In this document: piece by piece, positions 44,859 to 54,180 of the stretch
How positions within the stretch are numbered: the first letter of the stretch is position 1
Layout of the letters: each line of letters starts with the position of its first letter
NCBI GenBank assembly: GCA_009760885.1
Contig: CM019702.1
Location: 50,395,238 to 50,459,237 of the forward strand
Reading direction: 5' to 3'
Length of the DNA stretch: 64,000 nucleotides
Source of the DNA: Achatina immaculata
Taxonomy: Eukaryota; Mollusca; Gastropoda; Stylommatophora; Achatinidae
Made by a program: the position numbers and the translations under genes
The notes under the pieces: generated by a model
What the model saw: the letters and a program-made list of their open reading frames with translations, nothing else
Database searches by the model: none
Told to the model about the DNA's origin: nothing

Positions 44859-45419
44859 TCCGTCAAGCCAAGAAAACGTGATGTCGTATGTGCTGTTATG
44901 TTTTGCTGTGTTACTAGTTTTTTTTTTACTGAATAAATGTTGGGGGATTAGTTGAGCCGTGTTTGCTGAGTGTTTACTGAGTGTTTGCTGAGTGTTTCTA
45001 GATTAGTTATTCACTGTCTCCAGTCACCCTTCACTCCCAGGATCTTTCAATCTTAAAGTTGGCAACACACTGATACAGAAGTCAAGTCAGTTCTGCGTAT
45101 CACGTGACATGAGGTTTTATTGATGAATTGGATGACAATGAAGATGGTGATGACGATATTCTGGCAGATTTTACCTGCCACATGGCGAGTCCATTCACCC
45201 TTCCACAACTCCAGAACAGATATAAACATCCATTTTATTGACAGAGACATCATAAAAACCAATTGTTTAGTAGATAGTCACGTATATATGTGTGTAGTTA
45301 CTTGTGTACTAAGTGAATGGATAAGAGCGAAAAATGTTATATTTTATTTTATGTCTCTCAGCTTCAATGTTAATTATGTTAGTTACATGAACAGCATATT
45401 TGTAGAATGTTTGGAATAG
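44859..45419. other. No gene recognised; probable LINE 3' UTR to the right
   Basis: No conserved frame. The right part probably belongs to the CR1/L2-like LINE whose 3' end follows, but there are no coding motifs to prove how far left it extends. Confidence 0.45.
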
Positions 45420-45512
45420 AGTAAAAGATATATGATAAAGGGCAGAATGTCAGACGGGCCTGCGTGCCCAATTCTTAACCCTTTTGAAATAAAGATCAAT
45501 CAATCCTCTCAA
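45420..45512 (+). mobile_element. CR1/L2-like LINE, 3' terminal segment
   Basis: ACGGGCCTGCGTGCCCAATT then CTTAACCCTTTTGAAATAAAG then (ATCA)n. The same terminal sequence occurs in reverse complement at about 868-960, where it follows reverse-transcriptase codons. This is therefore a second copy of that LINE's 3' end, on the sense strand of arrestin intron 1. Confidence 0.82.
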
Positions 45513-45544
45513 GTACACGTCCAAACTTAGACTGCCCACTCACA

Positions 45545-45665
45545 GTCTCTCCCACAGTTCTCTGTCACGGGTTTCTCAGCCCACGTGAAGGGTCTCTGTC
45601 ACGGGTTTCTCAGCCCACGTGAAGGGTCTCTGTCACGGGTTTCTCAGCCCACGTGAAGGGTCTCC
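45545..45665. repeat. Short array, 34-bp unit with CACGTG, in arrestin intron 1
   Basis: Three full units of GTCTCTGTCACGGGTTTCTC then AGCCCACGTGAAGG. CACGTG lies at 45582, 45616 and 45650. Confidence 0.93.
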
Positions 45666-45739
45666 ACCGACCACGGAAAAGTTCAAAAAGAGAATCATAA
45701 CATTTGCCCTTTCTGTAAAAACAGCAAGTATCTCCCCTA

Positions 45740-45985
45740 TACTGCTACAAGCGTCAAGTCTAGCTCTAACGTCAAGACAATATATCATCGAGTTTAGCTC
45801 TAGTTAGTATAATGTTAAGTTTAGATCTAACGTAAATTTAGAATAACGTTGAGTCCAGATCTAAAGTCAAGTTCAGATATTGTTGAATCTAGGTCTAACG
45901 TCAAGTTAGGATAATTTTGAGTCTAGGTCTAACGTCAGTTCAAGATAACCTCGTGTCTAAGTCAAATGCCTAGTTATTGTTGAAT
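45740..45985. repeat. Degenerate repeats of TCTAACGTCAAGTT type
   Basis: About seven diverged units combining GTCTAGGTCTAACGTCAAGT with AGGATAATTTTGA. Old array. Confidence 0.75.
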
Positions 45986-46094
45986 TCAACGTGTGAGAGT
46001 CTGGTGGATACATTAAATGACGATTTTCTCCACTATAGAGCATGCCGTGGCAGTCCAGCTTTGTTTTTAGTGTTTAGAAATAGTTCACGTTTTG

Positions 46095-46168
46095 TGTGTG
46101 TGTGTGCGTGTGTGTGAGAGAAAGAGTGTGTGTGTGTATGTGAGTGTGTGTGTGTGAGTGTGTGTTCA
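46095..46168. repeat. GT-rich microsatellite
   Basis: Runs of GTGTGTGTGT broken by GAGAGAAAGA; Z-DNA-prone sequence. Overlapping CVCVCE-type ORFs are artefacts. Confidence 0.9.
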
Positions 46169-46261
46169 GAAAAAGGAGAACGGGAAACAAAAATTCACTA
46201 TACCATCATTTTCCATACATCGTTAGCAATTCATCAGAAGCCAATCAGTTATGTATTTATT

Positions 46262-46445
46262 TTTCTACGTTTTATACATCATGTATATTATGTTGTATAC
46301 ATCCTGTATATTATGTTGGATACATCCTGTATATTATGTTGTATACATCCTGTATATTATGTTGGATACATCCTGTACATTATGTTGGATACATCCTGTA
46401 TATTATGTTGTATACATCCTGTATATTATGTTGGATACATCATGT
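46262..46445. repeat. Minisatellite, 23-bp unit
   Basis: Eight units of TACATCCTGTATATTATG plus TTGGA or TTGTA. The flank 46446-46735 holds nothing recognised. Confidence 0.93.
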
Positions 46446-46735
46446 GTCAGACTTAGTGCGGGTAGTTTGTGCTAGACCTTTCCTTGAACATTCACGCTCA
46501 CATTCTGACCACCGAGTGTTCATATAACTTGTCATAGTTGTCAGAGTAAAGGCATATGTACGTAGCACCAAAACTTCTAATATCTACATTTTATCTGCAT
46601 ACATCTGTCTCTACAAACAGATCATTTGACATTTTAGTAACGTTCACAAGAGCAGAATGTTTATACTGATATCAATTTAGTTACTGCTACAACAGCAAAC
46701 AGTTACAGCCTGTATCATGTTTCTCAGGAGAAATA

Positions 46736-47430
46736 AATATTACATTCTGCAGGAGTAGACATGCTACTATACGACATGTAAGAGTAGACATGCTACTATA
46801 TATCATGTAAGAGTAGACATGCTACTATATATCATGTAAGAGTAGACATGCTACTATATATCATGTAAGAGTAGACATGCTACTATATATCATGTAGGAA
46901 TAGACATGCTACTATATATCATGTAGGAGTAGACATGCTACTATATATCATGTAGGAGTAGACATGCTACTATACGACATGTAAGAGTAGACATGCTACT
47001 ATATATCATGTAAGAGTAGACATGCTACTATATATCATGTAAGAGTAGACATGCTACTATATATCATGTAAGAGTAGACATGCTACTATATATCATGTAA
47101 GAGTAGACATGCTACTATATATCATGTAGGAGTAGACATGCTACTATATATCATGTAAGAGTAGACATGCTACTATATATCATGTAAGAGTAGACATGCT
47201 ACTATATATCATGTAAGAGTAGACATGCTACTATATATCATGTAGGAGTAGACATGCTACTATATATCATGTAGGAGTAGACATGCTACTATATATCATG
47301 TAGGAGTAGACATGCTACTATACGACATGTAAGAGTAGACATGCTACTATATATCATGTAGGAATAGACATGCTACTATATATCATGCAGGAGTAAACAT
47401 GCTACTGTATATCATATATGAGTAAAAATG
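46736..47430. repeat. Minisatellite, 29-bp unit
   Basis: About 23 near-identical units of GAGTAGACATGCTACTATAT then ATCATGTAA. A unit with TATACGACATGTAA recurs at about 46772, 46972 and 47318, so groups of units have been copied as blocks. Confidence 0.95.
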
Positions 47431-47659
47431 CTGCCAGATCAGTTTATTAATCAGTTTATAAGTAAAACTCGACTTTTTCTTCAGAAAACACTCTAAAGTG
47501 AGTTTATGTCATTTCTACTCTCTGCTAAGTAATTCCATTAATAATTTTTTATATCTAACTTGCAACAATTATATTTTCTTTTAAAAATCCTGTTACAACA
47601 TCTGCGATGACTTATAAAGACCACTTTTGTAGTTCTTATAAGTTCTCATTTCCTTCTAG

Positions 47660-48665
47660 TATGGACGGAGTTTTCCGAGACATGTATTGTTATAACAGGC
47701 TGCCTTGTTATAATCCTTATAACAGGCGATCTTGATGCGCTTGTTACAACAAATCGTCTTGTTGTAGCTTGTTACAACAAATTGTCTTGATGTAGCTTGT
47801 TATGACATAGTATCTTGTTATATCTTATTATAACAGGTTGTCTTGTTGTAGTTTGTTATAACATTTTGTCTTTTTGTAGCTCGTTATGACAAATTGTCTT
47901 GTTATAGTTTGTTATAACAGACTGTCTTGTAGCTTGTTGTAGCATTTTGTCTTGTTGTAGCTTGTTATAACAGATTGTTTGTGTAGCTTATTACGAGAAA
48001 TTGTTTTTGTTGTTGCTTGTTACAACAAATTGTCTTGCTCGTTGTTGCTGGTTATAACATTTTGTCTTGATGTAGCTTGTTATGATATAGTATCTTGTTA
48101 TATCTTGTTATAACAGGTTGTCTTGTTGTAGTTTGTTGTAACATTTTGTCTTGTTGTAGCTCATTATGACAAATCGTCTTGTTATAGTTTTTTATAACAG
48201 ACTGTCTTGTAGCTTGTTGTAACATTTTGTCTTGTTGTAGGTCATTATGACAAATTGTCTTGTTATAGTTTTTTATAACAGACTGTCTTGTAGCTTGTTA
48301 TAATAGATTGTTTGTCGTAGTTTGTTACGAGAAATTGTCTTTGTTGTTGCTTGTTACAACAAAATGTCTTGTTGTAGCTGGTTATAACATTTTGTCTTGT
48401 TGTAGCTTCTTATAATAGATTGTTTTGTTGTAACTTGTTATGAGAAATTGTTGTTATTGCTTGTTACAACAACTTGTCTTGCTGTAGCTTGTTACAACAA
48501 CTTGTCTTGATGTAGCTTGTTACGACAAATTATCTTGGTGTAGATTGTTATAATAGACTGTCTTCTTGTAGCTTGTTATAACATATTTCTTATTGTAGCT
48601 TATTAAAACAAATTATCTTGTTGTAGCTTGTTATAACATTTTGCCTTGTTGTAGACTTTGTTTTG
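47660..48665. repeat. Degenerate array, about 27-28-bp T-rich unit, abutting arrestin exon 2
   Basis: About 36 units of TAGCTTGTTATAACA plus TTTTGTCTTGTTG. Longer blocks recur; for example, the TAGCTTGTTATGAxATAGTATC region occurs at about 47792 and 48073. The array runs to within about 60 bases of the exon 2 acceptor and is rich in T on the sense strand. Confidence 0.93.
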
Positions 48666-48724
48666 TTCTTGTCGACTGTTACAACAGATTGATTTCTTGT
48701 AACTTATTAATGTCTTTCTCACAG

Positions 48725-48936
48725 CCGCTGATGTACTTCCTGTTGGACTGCTCACGTACAGTTTCAGCTTTCACTTACCCAGTCAGGGCCTCCCTTCGTC
48801 GTTTGAAGGTTCCCTGGGAGCGATCAGGTACTGGCTGACTGTGGAAGTTGACAAGCCATTCCCAAGCATCAACGACAAGTTTTATAAGTGCTTCACTGTC
48901 TTAGCATATCTGGATGTTAATGAAGCTATTTATAGA
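48725..48936 (+). CDS. Alpha-arrestin, second coding exon
   Basis: The acceptor is a pyrimidine tract ending TTTCTCACAG at 48724. The exon's first two bases (CC) join the lone A left by the start exon (codon ACC), so the phases fit with no missing base. It then reads ADVLPVGLLTYSFSFHLPSQ, GLPSSFEGSLGAIRYWLTVE, VDKPFPSINDKFYKCFTVLA and YLDVNEAIYR. LPxGxxxYxFxFxLPxxLPSSFEGxxGxxRYWxxxxxDxPW is the diagnostic core of the arrestin N domain. The donor is AGA before GTAAGT at 48937; the exon holds 70 full codons and ends in phase 0. The joined pieces give about 153 residues, roughly the N domain, so C-domain exons must follow beyond 48937. None was found up to 64000. Confidence 0.93.
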
Positions 48937-48987
48937 GTAAGTATTAGGTACTGGCCTTAGGTACCTGGAACCTAGGTTATTTATATA

Positions 48988-50376
48988 TACTACTGGACAA
49001 AAGTTAAGGGCCGGTCATTAAGTTCAAGCAAATGTTTATTTTGATTGTTGTAATAAAACTGTAAATACATTTACTGTAGAATCTTGATTAAATTGCACTA
49101 TTAAGCAGTCCTCTATGCAGCCAGGGCATAAACAACACCAACTGTTCATCACAACAAGTGTAAAAATGACGTGCAGTAACGTCGTCCTAGACAAAATGTT
49201 AGGCCATTTTCAAAAGTGTCAGCATGACCCAGCAGGTAATTAAATCGAGCTGATTTGTGCTGAACGTGCAAGAGACATCCTTAGTGAACACTTCTCAACT
49301 TCCAGTCACTTTTATTAAAGCGGTTTAGCTGTATTTTTGTCATTTGAATAACACCATTCCAGCACGAAGGCATTTTAGCGCCTTCGAGCGTCATCGGGTC
49401 GTAGTCTTGGTTGAAAGCGGTTTATCTGGCCGTGAAGTTGCACGGCGTTCGGGGGTGTCCCATTCTACCATCCGAAGGAATTTGGAGCGATTTCACTCAA
49501 CCAGAGGAGTAGAAGACAGGCATCGTTCAGGCCCACCTCGTTGCACGAGTAGACAAGATGACAGATACCTGCAACTGTCAACACTTCGCAACCGGACAGT
49601 AACGTCTTCCACTTTCAGAAACCAGCTAATGAATACGGCAGACGTCAATGTTAGCGCCAGAACAATTCAAAGGCGTTTAATAGAATCTTGGCTGGCTTAA
49701 CGACGACAAGCAATAAGAATACCTCAGTTCACCGCAGAGCTAGAGTTGCCTGGTGCCGGCAGCACATCTGTTAGACGAGGTACCAGTGGGGTGAAATTCT
49801 TTTCACGGACGAATCCCTTTTCAGTATTTCCTTCAATGATGGCAGAATCCGTGTTTGGAGAAGGCCAGGGAACGGTTCTATGACGCCACTATCCAACAGC
49901 AAATGATCATTAGAATCGATTGTCCCGCTCAGTCGCCCGATCTGTCGCCCATTAAACACATTTGGGATGTCCTAGGCAGACGGGTTTCGACAAATCATCC
50001 TCCACCTGTTGATGTCACCCAGCTGACCCTTTTCCTTCAACAAGAGTGGCAGGCCATTCCACAGAATGTCCTAACAACCTTGGCTAACTCGATGAGGCAA
50101 CGGTGCGTGGAATGTCTGGTAGCGAACGGTGGCCACACGCGATACTGACATGTTTGTTGTTTGAAGACCGCTCTTGTGAATTTTTGGATGAGGGGTGAGT
50201 GATTTCGCCAGCTTGCTGTATGTGTATTCTTATTCCGATTTGCAAATGAAATGATTGAATTTGTCCAGTTTTAAATGCTGTTTTCTTTGGTACTAATGGC
50301 TTGTTTGTTAGTCAGTTGATTTTGGTTTTTTTCGTAAGTATTAAAAAGACCGGCCCTTAAATTTTATCCAGCAGCA
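48988..50376 (+). mobile_element. Tc1-like transposon 1, 1389 bp, defective, in arrestin intron 2
   Basis: Terminal inverted repeats are about 28 bp (left TACTACTGGACAAAAGTTAA then GGGCCGGTC; right, in reverse complement, TGCTGCTGGATAAAATTTAA then GGGCCGGTC). TA dinucleotides lie at 48986-48987 and 50377-50378. The right TA is shared with the next element. It carries a damaged transposase. Confidence 0.93.
49344..50148 (+). pseudogene. Tc1-like transposase, frameshifted and missing the middle of the DDE domain
   Basis: The N-terminal part reads FSAFERHRVVVLVESGLSGR, EVARRSGVSHSTIRRNLERF and RSGPPRCTSR (paired-like HTH pair and hinge) up to a stop at 49698. Another frame gives WGEILFTDESLFSI with the first catalytic Asp. 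Then a deletion joins RRPGERFYDATIQQQ directly to the region before CPAQSPDLSPIKHIWDVL, so the usual QDNARPH block with the second Asp is absent. In PIKHIWD the third catalytic residue, normally Glu (PIEHLWD), is Lys. The element cannot transpose itself. Confidence 0.9.
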
Positions 50377-50800
50377 TATACTGTCAAAAAAAAAACCAAA
50401 CGCATAGCTCATATAAGCTTCATTTTTTATATGTTATGACAAAAATGTTTTTCCCGGGTATCTCAAACCAAACCGAACATTATCACCAAGATATCAAGTC
50501 CATGATTTAGCGTAAATGTTGCTATTCTTGTGTATAGTCAGAACGCAGCAGCTGCCATTGCTAATCACGCATTTTCCTTACCATAACTCACGTTGTGTTT
50601 ATGGAAAAGTCGTGATTTTTGTGGTGAGTACAATTCACTTCCCACGCAAATGAAACCCTATAAAAGAATGAGGTTACACAAACAAATTCAGTTAATTTTC
50701 AAGCAGACAGTTATGGCGCGTATATCGCAAAATTTACGAAACATTACAAGCAGGCGAAAGTCAAAGTCAGGCAGGCATTTAAACGTGCAGCAGAGTACCA

Positions 50801-52066
50801 TTTTGCAAGGTCATTTTGAATAGACTCAAAGATATAGTGGATACTGCAATGAGAGAAGAACAAGCAGGATTTCGAAAAGGGAGAAGCTGTCTCGACCAGA
50901 TCTTTACTCTCAGAATAATACTTGAAGAACATATTGAAAAGCAGAAACCATTAATACTGAATTTCATAGATTTTAAGAAGGCATTTGATAGCATACACAG
51001 AGATTCATTATGGAGAATTTTATGTCTATATGGAATACCATCTAAAATTGTCAACATCATTAAGGACTTATACAATGGATATGGTTGTGCAGTCAAGACA
51101 GAAGAAGGGATGAGTGAATGGTTCCAGATTGAAACAGGCGTGAAACAAGGATGTATACTGTCTCCTTTACTTTTTGGGATTACAATAGACTTCATAATGA
51201 CAAAATGCTGCACAGGTAACACAGGTATTGACTGGGTACATGGGACCCAACTAGAAGATCTTGATTTTGCTGATGACATAACTCTTATCAGTAATAATGC
51301 GAATTCCATGCAAGAAAAAACAGATAGCCTATCTTCACTGGCTAGCAAAATAGGACTTGAAATTAACAAGGACAAAACAAAAATAATGAAAATTCCCATC
51401 AATCAAAATGGAAAAATACACATAGAAGGGACAGATATTGAAGAAGTCAATCAATTTGCATACCTTGGCAGCTACGTAGACCAGGATGGTGACACTAGAA
51501 AGGAAGTTAGGATCAGAATTGCAAAAGCAGCATCAATCTTCAAGAATCTTGAGAACATATGGAATTCAAAAGTTATAAGCACAAAAACCAAGTTAAGACT
51601 ATTCAATTCAAATGTAATATCCACCCTCATTTATGCATGCGAAAGCTGGAAAACAACTAAAGAAATAGAAAAGAAATTAGACTCTTTTGAAAACAAATGC
51701 CTAAGGAAAATACTCGGCATCAAGTGGAATGAATTCAAGAACAATGCAGAGATAAGACAGATGACTGAACAACAACCAGTCTCACGGGTGATCAGGAAAA
51801 GGAGATGGACATATGTTGGCCACTTGATGAGAAGAAATGAGCAGAGAATCCCAAAACAAGCTATCAAGTGGAACACAACAGGCCGAAGAAAAAGGGGCAG
51901 ACCGCGTGAAACTCTGAAGAGAACATTATTAAGAGAGGCCAAGTTAACAGGCATAAAATCCTTTGATGAGGTTGAAAGACTCGCCGAAGACAGGAAAAAT
52001 TGGCGAACTACTTTGCGAGTCTTATGTGACGTCTAACGGCACGGGAAGGATATAAGATATAAGATA
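50801..52066 (+). mobile_element. RTE-type LINE, family C copy 2, 5'-truncated, inside Tc1 element 2
   Basis: Target-site duplication AGAGTACCAT at 50792-50801 and 52067-52076. It starts at ATTTTGCAAGGTCATTTTGA, inside the RT domain, and ends in the GATATAAGATATAAGAT tail. Opposite in orientation to the full copy at 20172-23371. Confidence 0.95.
50816..52036 (+). pseudogene. RTE-C reverse transcriptase, C-terminal 405 residues, frame open
   Basis: It corresponds to residues 589-993 of the intact protein, with EEQAGFRKGRSCLDQ, FIDFKKAFDSI, GVKQGCILSPLLF, FADDITLIS, NQFAYLGSYVD and GRRKRGRPRE. I count six amino-acid differences from the full copy (V/A and I/V in the RT, D/E, V/D, H/L and A/V near the C-terminus), so the two are about 98.5% identical. 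It lacks EN, leader and start; the apparent start at 50816 is a TTG within the ORF. Not expected to act. Confidence 0.93.
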
Positions 52067-53179
52067 AGAGTACCATCAGTCGACTTTGGCACCGTTTCCA
52101 AGCCACTGGCTCAGCCGAAGACCGGCACCGCAGTGGACGACCCAGGGTGACAACAGCAGCTGATGATCGCTTTATTCTGGTTCATCACCTCAGAAACAGA
52201 TTTACAATAGCTTCCTCAAGTGCCCAGTAGTTGCTTGCAGGACGTCGTGTGTCTGATCAAACTATCTGGAATAGACTGCATGAAGCTGGACTGATGGCAC
52301 GACGACCTCACCGAGGTCCTATCTTAACGAGACGCCATCACAAAAATCGACTTGTTTGGGCCAACCAGCATCGGCCCTGGACAACTGATAATCAATAGAG
52401 ACGAGTCTGGTTTAGTGACGAATCTTCCTTTTTATTGCACCGCTATGATATGTGGAGAAGGATCTACCGTAGGCAAATCTAACGTTTTTCCCAAAATTGC
52501 GTTGACGAAGCTCCACCGCACGATGTTGGAGGTGTAATGGTATAGGAATGATCAATTTCAATGGAAGTAGTCAATTGGTGCAGATTGAAGGAGGCTTGAA
52601 TGCGCAACGATAAGTCAATGAAATTCTTCGACCCCATGTCCTTTCATTTTTTGGCTGCGCCAAGGTCTGTGTTTCAACAGGACAACGCCAGACCCCATTC
52701 TGCACGGTTCACCCACAGTTCTTGACTGTCAACAACATTCTCACCCTTCCCTGGCCATCCCTGTCTCCAGACATCAATCCGATCGAGTACCTATGGTATG
52801 AGCTGCAAAGACGTGTTTGTCGCCGAAACGTTTCTCCAGCCAATCATTGTGATCTGTGGCAGGCACTCCAGGAAGAGTGGGCAGCCATCCCACAGGCGCA
52901 CATCAGACATCTGATCGCATCTATGCCCAGGAGATGCCAGTCGCTGATCGATGCAAGCTGAGGCCACACACCATACTAACGTGAGAACCCCTGGTACTAA
53001 CAAATTCCCGTCACACAGATGCAAGAAACTGTCAAGTGAGTGTTTAAACCCTTAAGTATTATTTTGTGCACTTTGAAAATTTTATTCATTCAATTTAAAA
53101 AGCTATAGAATATCAAAGTTATGGCTAAATTAGGGTCATCAGTAGTTAGGCGTTTTTTTTTTTGGACAGTTTATATAAA

Positions 53180-53395
53180 TAAACTTTATGGTATAAGTTC
53201 TGACCCTAGAAAAGCTGAAAATGAAGCTGTTTATAGTGTAATTTCTGATCTTTGAAAATGTGAAAATGAAGCTGATTATGGTGTAATTTCTGATCTTTGA
53301 ACAGTCAGAAATAAACCTACTTATAGTGTAAGTTTTTATCTCTGAAAGTTGAAAGTGAAGTTGATTACTAATAGTACAGCGTGAAAAGGAAATAA
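53180..53395. repeat. Degenerate array, about 45-60-bp unit, resembling the exon 2/intron 2 junction
   Basis: Four to five units of AAAATGAAGCTGTTTATAG then TGTAATTTCTGATCTTTG. The first part matches the end of arrestin exon 2 and its donor (AATGAAGCTATTTATAGAG then TAAGTATT at 48919-48945) at about 20 of 23 positions. One unit reads TATAGTGTAAGTTTTT. A (CAT)n run lies at 53424-53444 and a (CT)n run at 53493-53533. Confidence 0.82.
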
Positions 53396-53491
53396 TTTGA
53401 CCGCTTCCCTAACAATATATCTCATCATCATCATCATCATCATTAGATGGCGTGCTAGCAGGTCATCATGTTGACATTCATGCTTCACTAT

Positions 53492-53537
<46 letters not shown>

Positions 53538-53639
53538 AAACAGGTGTAGGATATTTACTCCTTGATTCTTTGTGCAATCAGCAAACTTGCCACAGAGACT
53601 ATCCCATGCTAGAATGCCAAACCAGCAAACATTTCTTCT

Positions 53640-54180
53640 CTCTATCTGTTCTCTCTATCTTTTCTCTATGTCTATTCTATCTTCGATCATTCTTCTTGTC
53701 TTTAAGTGTCTCTCCCCCCCCCACCTCTCCCAGAAATTCCCCACAAACTTAGAATGTCGTTTTCTGATCTTCGTTATAATTTTCCAATTTTCTTGTGCCT
53801 CTTTTAGAACTTCCTCATTCGACTTTCTCACTGTCCATGGTACCTTCGGCACGAATCTCAGTCCTTGATCTTTTCCCTCAACTCACTTGCTGACTTTCTC
53901 TTGTGCCACAGTATTAGACAGTCTATAATTCTTTTCTTCATCTTCCCCAATACCTCTTTCCATTTATGTGCCACGATATTTTCAATCCCTCATCATCTCA
54001 TTATATGTCCAATGAATCAAGACGTCGTTTTCTAATGAATTTTATTAAGTTAGTTTCTACATTTATTTTGCTAGACCATATGCTCTAAACATTCTTTAAG
54101 AATCAATATCTCTGTTGTGATCGATCTGTTTGATCATATCTATAGAGCAGGGCAGCCACAACGAAGCATTTTAGACCTGT
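53640..54180 (-). pseudogene. RTE-type LINE, C-terminal coding fragment, decayed
   Basis: The minus strand reads MPKVPWTVRKSNEEVLKEAQ, KIRKRHSKFVGNF and RRMIEDRIDIEK at 53655-53852. This is related to the RRMLRISWTTKE ... RFVGHVLRRG zone at 29301-29610. Upstream (to about 54180) only short diverged pieces can be read (IVAHKWKEVLGKMKKRII). It lies antisense in arrestin intron 2. Confidence 0.65.

Larger units (their letters stand above)
50713..52961 (+). pseudogene. Tc1-like transposase of element 2, split and decayed
   Basis: The coding sequence left of the LINE ends in GRHLNVQQSTI. On the right it continues in the same frame with SRLWHRFQATGSAEDRHRSG, RPRVTTAADDRF, then RVSDQTIWNRLHEAGLMARR, VWFSDESSFLLHRYD (first Asp), QQDNARPHSARFTHSS (second Asp) and SLSPDINPIEYLWYELQRR (third residue Glu) at 52722-52961. 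Stops (such as CAGTAGTTG near 52228 and AATCAATAG near 52398) and frameshifts disrupt it, so it was dead or dying apart from the LINE insertion. All three catalytic residues are still readable. Confidence 0.9.
50379..53171 (+). mobile_element. Tc1-like transposon 2, split by an RTE-C insertion
   Basis: The left end is TACTGTCAAAAAAAAAACC then AAACGC. The right end, in reverse complement, is AACTGTCCAAAAAAAAAAA then CGCC. TA lies at 50377-50378 and 53172-53173. Without the 1266-base LINE and one copy of its target duplication the element is about 1.5 kb, a normal Tc1 size. Its 5' end abuts Tc1 element 1 with a single TA between them. Confidence 0.85.

Noticed and set aside
46095..46168. Telomere-like or regulatory GT array
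   Set aside because: A plain GT/GA microsatellite; no TTAGGG repeats were seen at this site.
52352..52537. 61-codon ORF in Tc1 element 2
   Set aside because: It is in the wrong frame for the transposase; the right frame gives VWFSDESSFLLHRYD over the same bases.
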